The position numbers and the translations under genes are program-made. Positions 9,081 to 16,801 of a stretch of DNA of 64,000 nucleotides are shown one piece after another. Within the stretch, counting starts at the first letter, position 1. Every line of letters begins with the position of its first letter. Below the pieces are notes generated by a model, which was given only the letters and a program-made list of their open reading frames with translations, was not told the origin of the DNA and made no database searches. The DNA is from Paraburkholderia monticola (GTDB lineage Bacteria; Pseudomonadota; Gammaproteobacteria; Burkholderiales; Burkholderiaceae): assembly GCF_001580545.1 (NCBI RefSeq), contig NZ_LRBG01000011.1, positions 124,001 through 188,000 on the forward strand. Direction: 5' to 3'.

Positions 9081-9322
9081 GGCAACCTCCTGAAGCGCAT
9101 CGCTACACCTGATCTGCATCATGCGAGGGGGGCTGTGCCGCAACAAGTCGGACAAACACTTACGCAAAGATAGATTTTGTTACATTCATGTTGCATGTGC
9201 CCGCAAATTTTCCCGTTATTCGATGCGAATTAATTCGTCCAGGTAAATTTGACGGACAAATCGATATCCCTACGATTTGACGTCTTATTCTTTTATACGC
9301 TAAACGCATATGAAAAGTTTAC

Positions 9323-9352
9323 TTGACGGCCATTCTCCGTTCCCCGTATAAC
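9323..9352 (+). promoter_or_regulatory. Likely promoter of the cold-shock gene
   Basis: TTGACG (9323-9328) and TATAAC (9347-9352) are separated by 18 bp. A start near 9359 would give a 5' leader of about 120 bases before the cold-shock ATG, in keeping with the long structured leaders of cspA-type genes. Confidence 0.6.
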
Positions 9353-9478
9353 GGCAAAGCCGTATTTCACTGGCTGATTCTGGTTTTATCCATCTATCAG
9401 ATATCGGCAACTGAATTCGGGGTTAGATCGATTCAGGGGCAATGCCCGCTTTGGGTAAATCACAGAGGGAAACAGGAA

Positions 9479-9682
9479 ATGGAAACTGGTGTCGTCAAAT
9501 GGTTCAACGATGCTAAGGGCTTTGGCTTCATCACGTCGGATACCGGCGGCGAGGATTTGTTCGCGCACTTTTCTGAGATTCGCAGTGAGGGCTTCAAGTC
9601 GCTGAAGGAAAACCAGCGCGTTTCCTTTGAAGTCAAGACCAGCCCTAAGGGCAAGCAGGCGGCCAACATTCAGCCGTTGTAA
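9479..9682 (+). CDS. cspA: Cold-shock domain protein CspA family
   Basis: Single cold-shock-domain RNA/ssDNA-binding protein of 67 residues. Both RNA-binding motifs are intact: RNP1 KGFGFI and RNP2 DLFAHF. The start [17 protein letters not shown] is standard and is preceded by AGGAA. The open frame extends upstream to 9323 but that part is the untranslated leader. A strong terminator follows. Confidence 0.95.
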   Translation: METGVVKWFNDAKGFGFITSDTGGEDLFAHFSEIRSEGFKSLKENQRVSFEVKTSPKGKQAANIQPL

Positions 9683-9729
9683 AGGCGCTGCGCCTGGCGT
9701 GTGTCGTTTGCGCGCTCAGGAAGGAACGA

Positions 9730-9756
9730 CCCTCGCCGATGCGCGAGGGTTTTTTA
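9730..9756 (+). terminator. Rho-independent terminator of cspA
   Basis: A 7-bp stem CCCTCGC/GCGAGGG with a 6-base loop is followed by seven T residues, 47 bases after the cspA stop. Confidence 0.85.
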
Positions 9757-10017
9757 TTTCCGCTCGGCATATTTTTGCAGATTGAACTTCAGTAACTGCG
9801 TGGTTCAACGATCCGCATTATTGTCGGAAGATAATGCCTTTAATTGCGCTTAGTCGTTTGCCGATGAATTGTCCGCTTCAGGTGTCCGCAGGATATCGGC
9901 GCATGCTCCCGAGCTACCTCGACTCAATCTCCGCTTGCATACGCGGCGCAACCTGCATGCTCAACGCCCAACTGGTGCATACTTGCCGCAAATTCACGCG
10001 TCCGAATCCTTTGTCCC
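9757..10017. other. Gap between cspA terminator and exonuclease gene
   Basis: No gene is seen. The segment presumably carries the exonuclease gene's promoter, but no convincing -10/-35 pair or ribosome binding site was identified. Confidence 0.35.
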
Positions 10018-11166
10018 ATGTCTGAACTGTTTTCGCTCGAACCGGCCCTCGATGTACCCATCGTATTCGTCGACCTCGAAACGACCGGCGGCTCCACGAG
10101 CGAGCATCGCATTACCGAGGTCGGCGTCGTCGAAGTCGGGCCGGCCGGTGTGTCGCGCTGGAGCAGTCTGATCGACCCGCAGCAGCCGATTCCATCGTTC
10201 ATCCAGCAACTGACCGGCATTACCAACGACATGGTGCGCGGCGCCCCGACGTTCGAGTCGATCGCGCCCGCGCTGTTGGAGCGCCTGAATGGCAAGCTGT
10301 TCGTCGCGCACAACGCGAGTTTCGATCGCGGATTTCTGCGCAGCGAGTTTCGCCGCGCAGGGCTCGCGTTCGATCCGGACGTACTGTGCACGGTGCGGCT
10401 GTCGCGCGCGCTATTCCCCGGTGAAAAGCGCCACGGACTCGATGCGCTCGTGGAACGCCATGCACTGGTGCCGTCCGACCGCCACCGTGCGCTTGCCGAT
10501 GCCGATCTGATCTGGCAGTTCTGGCAGCGACTGCCGACGCTCGTGCCGCTGGAGGCGCTGCGCGCGCAGATCGAGCGCACGACGCGGCGCTACCGGCTCG
10601 CCGGCGACATCACCGAGGATCTGCTCGACACTGCACCGGCGGGCTGTGGCGTCTACGCGTTCTACGGGGAGGGCGATGCGCCGCTGTACGTCGGCCGAAG
10701 CGTGCGCGTGCGTCAGCGGTTGCGCGCGCATCTGACCGGCGAGCGGCGCTCGTCGAAGGATATCCGGCTCGCGCAGCTGGTACGGCGCGTCGAATGGCGC
10801 GCGACTGGCGGCGAACTTGGCGCGATGCTCGCGGAGGCACAGTGGGTCGCAACGCTGCGGCCGGGCCACAACCGGTTGCCGCGCGTGACGAAGAGCGATC
10901 CGGCGGACGCGCCGTGGCCATTCGAAGGGCCTATCGTGTTCGAGGAGCGTGAGGAAGCGCAGCGCATCTTCCACGTGGTCGACCGTTGGCGCTATCTCGG
11001 ACACGCGCCATCGCTCGCGCAGGCTGCGCAGTTGCATGCGTCGACGATGGCGGGAGCGTTCGAGCTCTCGACGTACCGTATCCTGCAAAGCCATCTGGCG
11101 CGTGGTCTGCGCGTGATGCCGTTGAGCGTGTCGCGCGACACGCCCGAGTCGAGCGTCGCCGCGTAA
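10018..11166 (+). CDS. DnaQ-type exonuclease fused to GIY-YIG nuclease domain
   Basis: 382-residue two-domain nuclease. Residues 12-180 are a DEDDh 3'-5' exonuclease of the DNA polymerase III epsilon type (FVDLETTGG, then AHNASFDRGFL, then HRALADADLIW). Residues about 200-285 are a GIY-YIG endonuclease domain related to UvrC/Cho (GVYAFYGE, LYVGRS, RQRLRAHL). The C-terminal hundred residues are unassigned. The combination is known in other bacteria and is annotated as an epsilon-like or excision-repair exonuclease; a role in DNA repair is inferred, and the physiological substrate is not known. Confidence 0.88.
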   Translation: MSELFSLEPALDVPIVFVDLETTGGSTSEHRITEVGVVEVGPAGVSRWSSLIDPQQPIPSFIQQLTGITNDMVRGAPTFESIAPALLERLNGKLFVAHNASFDRGFLRSEFRRAGLAFDPDVLCTVRLSRALFPGEKRHGLDALVERHALVPSDRHRALADADLIWQFWQRLPTLVPLEALRAQIERTTRRYRLAGDITEDLLDTAPAGCGVYAFYGEGDAPLYVGRSVRVRQRLRAHLTGERRSSKDIRLAQLVRRVEWRATGGELGAMLAEAQWVATLRPGHNRLPRVTKSDPADAPWPFEGPIVFEEREEAQRIFHVVDRWRYLGHAPSLAQAAQLHASTMAGAFELSTYRILQSHLARGLRVMPLSVSRDTPESSVAA

Positions 11167-11205
11167 CGCTTGTGGAGGCGCGCACGCGCCGTGGCGTTGC
11201 GGGAA

Positions 11206-11802
11206 TCAGCCGGTCGCGCCGACACCTCCCGTCTCGCACACGTGACCGAGCGCCCGGGTCAACGCGCTCGAATGCGCAGAGTCATAGCGCGTCAGTGCCT
11301 TCCAGTTAGCCAGCGATTGCGCGACGCGCGATGGACAGTCGTCCGCCCCGCGCATGGGCTGCACACGCACGAGACCCGTCATCAGCGATTGCGTCAGCTT
11401 GTCGAGCTGCGGTCGCGTGCTCGTCGCGAGATCGGGTGCGGGACCTTGCGGTGGCTGGGTGTGGCGCCAGTTCTCGAAGAGCGCGTTCTGCACGTCCTTG
11501 CTTGCGTCGATCTGATCCTGGAAGAACGCGCGGGCGAATGCCGGGTCGACGTTTGCCGCCGCGGCGCGCTTTTCCACCTCGGCGAGCAGTGCGTTTTCAC
11601 GCGGCGTATCGGTAATCGGCTGGTGGTTGGCCCACTTCCAGCGCGCGACCGGCTCCGCGAGCGCGAGACGCTGCGAAACCAGTGCGATCAGGTTCGTGAG
11701 CGCGGTGTCGTCGCCATCGGCCAGGGCCGGGACGGGTGCGAAGGCAAAGGTGGCTGCCAGGGTGAGCGCGCATGATGCGCCGAAGCGATGCAAACGATTC
11801 AT
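11206..11802 (-). CDS. Secreted chorismate mutase (AroQ gamma type)
   Basis: Converts chorismate to prephenate outside the cytoplasm. The 198-residue product has a signal peptide (about residues 1-28, ending PALA) followed by an all-helical AroQ-gamma chain: LIALVSQRLALAEPVARWKW, then the AFFQDQIDASKDVQ helix expected to hold active-site residues, and two cysteines (DDCPS and HVCET) that could form a disulfide. It stands alone, not in an aromatic-pathway operon. Exported chorismate mutases are known in several proteobacteria and mycobacteria; their role is unclear. Confidence 0.85.
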   Translation of the reverse strand: MNRLHRFGASCALTLAATFAFAPVPALADGDDTALTNLIALVSQRLALAEPVARWKWANHQPITDTPRENALLAEVEKRAAAANVDPAFARAFFQDQIDASKDVQNALFENWRHTQPPQGPAPDLATSTRPQLDKLTQSLMTGLVRVQPMRGADDCPSRVAQSLANWKALTRYDSAHSSALTRALGHVCETGGVGATG

Positions 11803-12095
11803 GAGATGAACGTGGCCGGGCGGCCGCTAACGGAAAAACAGAAGAATAAATGATGCCCGGCGAACGGCACTACTAGCGCGCCAATTACCACGGGTTGTGA
11901 GGACGGGGAAGGTAGGTCTGGGCGCGAGAAGGCCGCGCAGATTCTCACGCTCGGGCCGCGTGGCCCAGCGCAGCTGCGCTGATCAGGCGAGCTGATCCAG
12001 AGTCGCGACGCAAGCGCCGGACGCGTTATGGGGGCGCGAGCACTCGCCGCGCGTGAATTCAACGAGCACGAATGCTGCGCCGCGCCAATAGTCCG
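11803..12095. other. Gap upstream of chorismate mutase
   Basis: No gene is supported. An open minus-strand frame of 87 codons (11799-12062) has no ribosome binding site and a low-complexity composition. The chorismate mutase promoter should lie near 11810-11900. Confidence 0.3.
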
Positions 12096-12245
12096 TTACT
12101 TCGGATCGCACGATTTGCGTTGTTCGTCGAAGAAAGCGCGAACATGCTCAGGCAGTTCGGCTCCCAGAAACTCGACGGCCACGGGTTCCGGATCCGGGTA
12201 AAACACTTTGTCCGGGGTCGGAATCTTCGGTGGTTTGGCGTCCAT
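12096..12245 (-). CDS. Hypothetical small proline-rich protein, 49 aa
   Basis: Function unknown. The ATG at 12245 is preceded by AAAGGAGAAAGATC, a strong ribosome binding site, and the frame closes with TAA. The product begins MDAKPPKIPTPDKVFYPDPE and ends FFDEQRKSCDPK; it is acidic, proline-rich and soluble, with one cysteine near the end. Codon use is typical of the host, with G/C-ending codons. It is too short for a reliable family call. Confidence 0.6.
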   Translation of the reverse strand: MDAKPPKIPTPDKVFYPDPEPVAVEFLGAELPEHVRAFFDEQRKSCDPK

Positions 12246-12840
12246 GATCTTTCTCCTTTGCGAACCGATTATCGGCCTCGTTCCTCGCCTCGCACCAGCG
12301 TCCGATGCGAGTCATACACAGTCTGTTGCTTTAACGGCACAAGCCGACACATCAGCAGAGGGATTGAATAGAATTTATCGTCTGACTATCGCTCGGGTTT
12401 CGTGATCTGCTTAATCCCGCGCGAAATCATCTCTATCCCGCTCCCTCCGCTATTCCCTCCTGCGCCTTACCCTGACTGGGTTTCAGCACGATCGGTCGTT
12501 ATAGTTGTGGGTCATGCCTAACGTGTTCATGTGAATAACACGTGACAATCTTGTGCGTCGCCGCATCGGCAGGATTTTCTCTTTTCCGAACTGAACGTTC
12601 GTAAATTGCCGATTGCTTAACATTCCGGCCTGATTCTTTGTAAACGGCACATTCGACGTCGGGTTGACCGCATAAAACACTATTTAAAGATTTTCGTCGT
12701 TATTAACTGGCTGTCCGTTGCCTCGCAAACTGAATTGCGCATTCCTGTGACAAAACAACATCGCCCAACGTGCGTTGGCAGACGGACGCGCGACGAGCGG
12801 CGCGGAGGATGACAGTCTTCGTGTTAGAGGAGGGGGCGCG
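12246..12840. other. 595-bp AT-richer region without recognised gene
   Basis: Composition is noticeably less GC-rich than the flanks. A perfect 7-bp inverted repeat ACGTGTT-N9-AACACGT lies at 12521-12543 and could be an operator. A 65-codon minus-strand frame (12483-12680) has no ribosome binding site and atypical codon use, so it is not called. The right end carries the GAGGAGGGG ribosome binding site of the next small gene. Confidence 0.35.
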
Positions 12841-13041
12841 ATGGAAAACGCTGTCTACTGGAACGGACGTCAGGTCGGCATCGAATGCGCCGGCAGGATC
12901 TTGTGGTTCGCGTCGGCACCCGCGCACGCGATTGCCGCATACGGCGCGTCACACCAGCAGCCGGCCGCGCAGGCGGATACTGTCGTCGCGCGCAATCTCG
13001 CGATGCCGCCGTCTTACGATCCGCTCCGGGTTCCCGACTAG
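12841..13041 (+). CDS. Hypothetical small protein, 66 aa
   Basis: Function unknown. The ATG at 12841 follows GAGGAGGGGGCGCG, an excellent ribosome binding site, which decides this start over upstream in-frame codons. The product begins MENAVYWNGRQVGIECAGRI, a compact beta-rich-looking stretch, followed by an alanine-rich tail ending SYDPLRVPD. No signal peptide or cysteine pair is seen. The neighbours give no hint of its role. Confidence 0.5.
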   Translation: MENAVYWNGRQVGIECAGRILWFASAPAHAIAAYGASHQQPAAQADTVVARNLAMPPSYDPLRVPD

Positions 13042-13393
13042 GCTCGCCGCGAACGACGGTTACCTGCGCCAAGCAACCCCGCCGGCTTTCTGGCGAGACC
13101 TTGCATGCAACGTCGTGTGTTGGCGCACACACCGTCTTACGGCGAACTAATACGATGCAATTGCCGTGTCGCAGTTTTCTTCTCACCCGTTGCCGGGTGA
13201 GAGGCGGAACACCACGCGCATCAGTCATTACAGAGCCGAGACCGCAAAGGCCGGCTCCGCGAGACGAGTAGGTCGGCCTCGCAACGTCGCTGCATCAACA
13301 CAATATGCCGCCGGGAGCCGCGCATCGCGTGGCCACGCCTCGTTTGCGTGGCGCTGCGTCGTGCTCGCCTGCGTGATCGCCAGGGGAGCTTCA
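13042..13393. other. Gap before acyltransferase gene
   Basis: No gene is supported. Open frames on both strands here lack ribosome binding sites. The acyltransferase ribosome binding site (AGGGGAG) lies at the right edge. Confidence 0.3.
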
Positions 13394-14503
13394 ATGAAAA
13401 AGATCGACAACCTGACCGGACTACGTGCGTTCGCGGCATTGCTCGTCGTCGTCCATCACTTTGCCGACAACGAAGGGGTGATGCCGCTGGGCATCGTACA
13501 ACTGGTCGATAACTGGGTTTGGGGTGTCGACATCTTTTTCGTGCTGAGCGGCTTCATTCTGGCCTATACCTACCTGCCATCGCGCGAGACTTCGTTCGAC
13601 TGGACCGCCTATCGGTCGTTCATCGTCAAGCGGTTCGCGCGCGTCTATCCGATGCATCTGCTGACGTTTCTGGTGTTCGTTGGCCTTTGGTTCGTCGCGA
13701 AGCACATCGGCCATGAGTTCGCGCACAGTGACGTGGTGTACACCGCGCGCACCGCCGTCGAGAACGCGCTGCTCGTTCAGGCATGGGGGCTCGAAGGGAA
13801 GCTGAGCTGGAACTTCGTGTCCTGGTCGATCAGCGCTGAATGGTTCGCCTACCTGTTTCTGTTTCCGCTGTGCGCGAAAGTGCTGAGCCGGCTGTCGCGG
13901 GCGACCTGCGGTGTGCTCGTGCTCTTGTGCTGGCTGATGTTGTGCCTGTACTGCTTCCTGTACAACGACGGCGCTCTCGAACTGACCACGTTCGGCGCGT
14001 TGCGGATCGTGCCGCAGTTCCTCGCCGGATATTGGCTGTTCCGGCTCCTCAAGACGTGGAAGGTTGGCGAACTTGCGATGTGCGTCGGTCTCGTTGCGCT
14101 GATGATCCTGATGTGCGTGCCGACCACGTTGCCGGTCCTGCTGCTGCCGTTGATCCTGCTCGTGATCGCAGGTCTCGCGAATGGTGGCGTGATCGGCAGA
14201 GCGCTATTCGGCAATCGGGTTGCCGTTTTTCTCGGCGAGATTTCGTTTTCGATCTATCTGATTCACCCGATTCTGCAGATCGCCTGCAACCAGGTAGTCA
14301 GAAAGCTGCATGTGCCGCAAAACCCGATCATTGCGATGCTGATACTGCTCGTCGAATTGGGCGTGGTCGTGGCGGGCGGTGCGCTCGGTTACTACCTGGT
14401 CGAGGTGCCGGCGCGTCGTGCGATCGTCGCGAATGCGCAGGCATGGCGCCACAGGGGAGGGGAGGCAAAAGAAGCGGCGATGCCTATGGCGCCTGCCTCC
14501 TGA
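13394..14503 (+). CDS. Acyltransferase 3 (OafA/YrhL) family membrane protein
   Basis: Integral membrane O-acyltransferase of 369 residues, expected to acylate a cell-surface sugar or lipid. It opens with the family start MKKIDNLTGLRAFAALLVVVHH, where the arginine and paired histidines are the conserved active-site region, followed by VDIFFVLSGF, the second signature. About ten hydrophobic segments follow. AGGGGAG precedes the ATG at 13394, so the longer open frame starting at 13166 is not used. No surface-polysaccharide genes are adjacent, so the substrate is unknown. Confidence 0.85.
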   Translation: MKKIDNLTGLRAFAALLVVVHHFADNEGVMPLGIVQLVDNWVWGVDIFFVLSGFILAYTYLPSRETSFDWTAYRSFIVKRFARVYPMHLLTFLVFVGLWFVAKHIGHEFAHSDVVYTARTAVENALLVQAWGLEGKLSWNFVSWSISAEWFAYLFLFPLCAKVLSRLSRATCGVLVLLCWLMLCLYCFLYNDGALELTTFGALRIVPQFLAGYWLFRLLKTWKVGELAMCVGLVALMILMCVPTTLPVLLLPLILLVIAGLANGGVIGRALFGNRVAVFLGEISFSIYLIHPILQIACNQVVRKLHVPQNPIIAMLILLVELGVVVAGGALGYYLVEVPARRAIVANAQAWRHRGGEAKEAAMPMAPAS

Positions 14504-14534
14504 GCGACGCAGTGCCTCGCGCAACGGCCAAAAC

Positions 14535-14565
14535 AAAAAGCCCAGTCACGAGGACTGGGCTTTTT
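14535..14565. terminator. Bidirectional terminator
   Basis: Perfect 13-bp stem (14535-14547 with 14553-14565) with A-run and T-run arms. It serves the acyltransferase gene on the plus strand and tRNA-Thr on the minus strand. Confidence 0.88.
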
Positions 14566-14578
14566 GCTTGAAACTTGA

Positions 14579-14654
14579 TGGTGCCGGAAAGAGGAATCGA
14601 ACCCCCGACCTTCGCATTACGAATGCGCTGCTCTACCGTCTGAGCTATTCCGGC
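14579..14654 (-). tRNA. tRNA-Thr (anticodon CGT)
   Basis: 76 bases with encoded CCA. Acceptor arms GCCGGAA and TTCCGGC pair fully. The anticodon loop TTCGTAA gives CGT, reading threonine ACG. The T-loop TTCGATT is canonical. The gene lies downstream of fbp on the same strand. Confidence 0.95.
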
Positions 14655-14728
14655 ATCAGGAGAAGCGAGATTATAGGGAGTACTTCCGTGCTTTGGCAAG
14701 TCCCCCGCTGCATTTTTTTATATCGAGA

Positions 14729-15745
<1,017 letters not shown>

Positions 15746-15857
15746 TGCTGTACTCCGGGAAGGCTAGAAGAATGTTGGGATTTTAACCGTTCGTTGTGTC
15801 GGCTCCGTGCTTTTGACCGTACTCGGGCGCATGACGCGAGAGGACGCCGCGCCGCGT

Positions 15858-16310
15858 TCAGGTCTTGCGGCGCGTCCTGGCCGAGACGGTGCCGCTGACG
15901 CTGGCCGCGAGCGCCGCGGCCCGGGCGTGTCCGGCGGGCACGCTCGGCAGTTTCGGACGCTCGGCGCGCGGCATCGGCTCGATTTCCCGTTCGATCTGCT
16001 CGCCGGCGGCGGCGGTGGCGACGCGCAGGTCGTAGGCGATTTGAAGGTTGAGCCAGAACTGCGCGCTGGCGCCGAAGTAGCGCTCGAGCCGCAGCGCGGT
16101 ATCGGCGGAGATCGCGCGGCGGCCGCGCACCACGTCGTTGATGCGCGGCGCCGGTACCCGCAGCGCAAGCGCGAGCGCGTTGACGGACATGCCAAGCGGT
16201 TCGAGGAACTCGCTGCGCAGAATTTCGCCCGGATGGATCTCGGCAATCGCCTCGCCGGTGTCGATGTCCGAGAAATCGACGCTCTTCAGCGCGGAGCGTT
16301 TGATGACCAT
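15858..16310 (-). CDS. higA: HigA-type antitoxin, XRE helix-turn-helix
   Basis: Antitoxin and autorepressor of the HigBA module. The 150-residue product has the HigA opening IHPGEILRSEFLEPLGMS followed by a helix-turn-helix (ALALRVPAPRINDVVRGRRAIS) and the RLERYFGASAQFWLNLQ block. A C-terminal extension of about 50 residues, rich in Ala/Arg, exceeds the usual length of about 100. The start at 16310 follows GGGAGAC at 5 bases, preferred over an earlier ATG lying inside higB. It is 16 bases downstream of higB. Confidence 0.88.
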   Translation of the reverse strand: MVIKRSALKSVDFSDIDTGEAIAEIHPGEILRSEFLEPLGMSVNALALALRVPAPRINDVVRGRRAISADTALRLERYFGASAQFWLNLQIAYDLRVATAAAGEQIEREIEPMPRAERPKLPSVPAGHARAAALAASVSGTVSARTRRKT

Positions 16311-16326
16311 GTCGGTCTCCCAATAA

Positions 16327-16608
16327 TCAGTGATAGTCGACGATCTCGACATTCAACGCGTCTTCGCCGACGAAATGAAAACAGATGCGCCACTGCGCAT
16401 TGATGCGGATACTCCATTGCCCGCTGCGCTGACCTTGCAAGGCTTCGAGCCGGTTGCCGGGCGGCGCGTGCAGATTCGCGATGGAGCGCGCCGCGTCGAT
16501 CATCAGTAACTTGCGATGCGCAAGCAGCTGGATTGAGTGAGGCAACGAATGCACGAACCTGCCCTGGAATATTCTTGCGGTGGCCTTGTCTGCGAATGTC
16601 GTGATCAT
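16327..16608 (-). CDS. higB: HigB-type toxin, RelE/ParE superfamily mRNA interferase
   Basis: Ribosome-dependent mRNA endonuclease toxin, 93 residues. The family signature runs from LPHSIQLLAHRKLLMIDAA through LHAPPGNRLEALQG to GQWSIRINAQWRICF and ends VEIVDYH. Toxin-first order and short spacing to higA are standard for hig modules. No ribosome binding site precedes the ATG at 16608; a promoter-like pair immediately upstream would make the message nearly leaderless. Confidence 0.9.
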   Translation of the reverse strand: MITTFADKATARIFQGRFVHSLPHSIQLLAHRKLLMIDAARSIANLHAPPGNRLEALQGQRSGQWSIRINAQWRICFHFVGEDALNVEIVDYH

Positions 16609-16611
16609 CGA

Positions 16612-16640
16612 ATGATATAACGCGTTGCGTTAAATGTAAA
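16612..16640 (-). promoter_or_regulatory. Putative higBA promoter with palindromic operator
   Basis: On the minus strand TTTACA (16635-16640) and TATCAT (16612-16617) are 17 bp apart. The spacer holds a perfect dyad TAACGC-GTT-GCGTTA (16618-16632), where a HigA dimer would block polymerase. The predicted start falls at or just beyond the higB ATG. Confidence 0.55.
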
Positions 16641-16742
16641 CCGTTAAGAAAGTGCGTATACTCTCTTCCCGGCGACATCCGATGAACAGTCGGCCAAACG
16701 GCTAACGGCACGACGCGAGCGCGCGAACGCAGCGCGCACACG

Positions 16743-16771
16743 AAAAAAAGCCGGCAACGCGTGCCGGCTTT
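16743..16771 (-). terminator. Rho-independent terminator of pepN
   Basis: 10-bp stem (16747-16756 with 16762-16771), 5-base loop, then a run of U on the minus strand, 31 bases after the pepN stop. Confidence 0.85.
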
Positions 16772-16801
16772 CCTGAGGCGAGTGAAGCGCTTAGCAACGC
16801 A

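Noticed and set aside
11799..12062. 87-codon minus-strand open frame upstream of the chorismate mutase
   Set aside because: No ribosome binding site; serine/arginine/proline-rich low-complexity product.
12483..12680. 65-codon minus-strand open frame
   Set aside because: No ribosome binding site, atypical codon choice and no recognisable motif.
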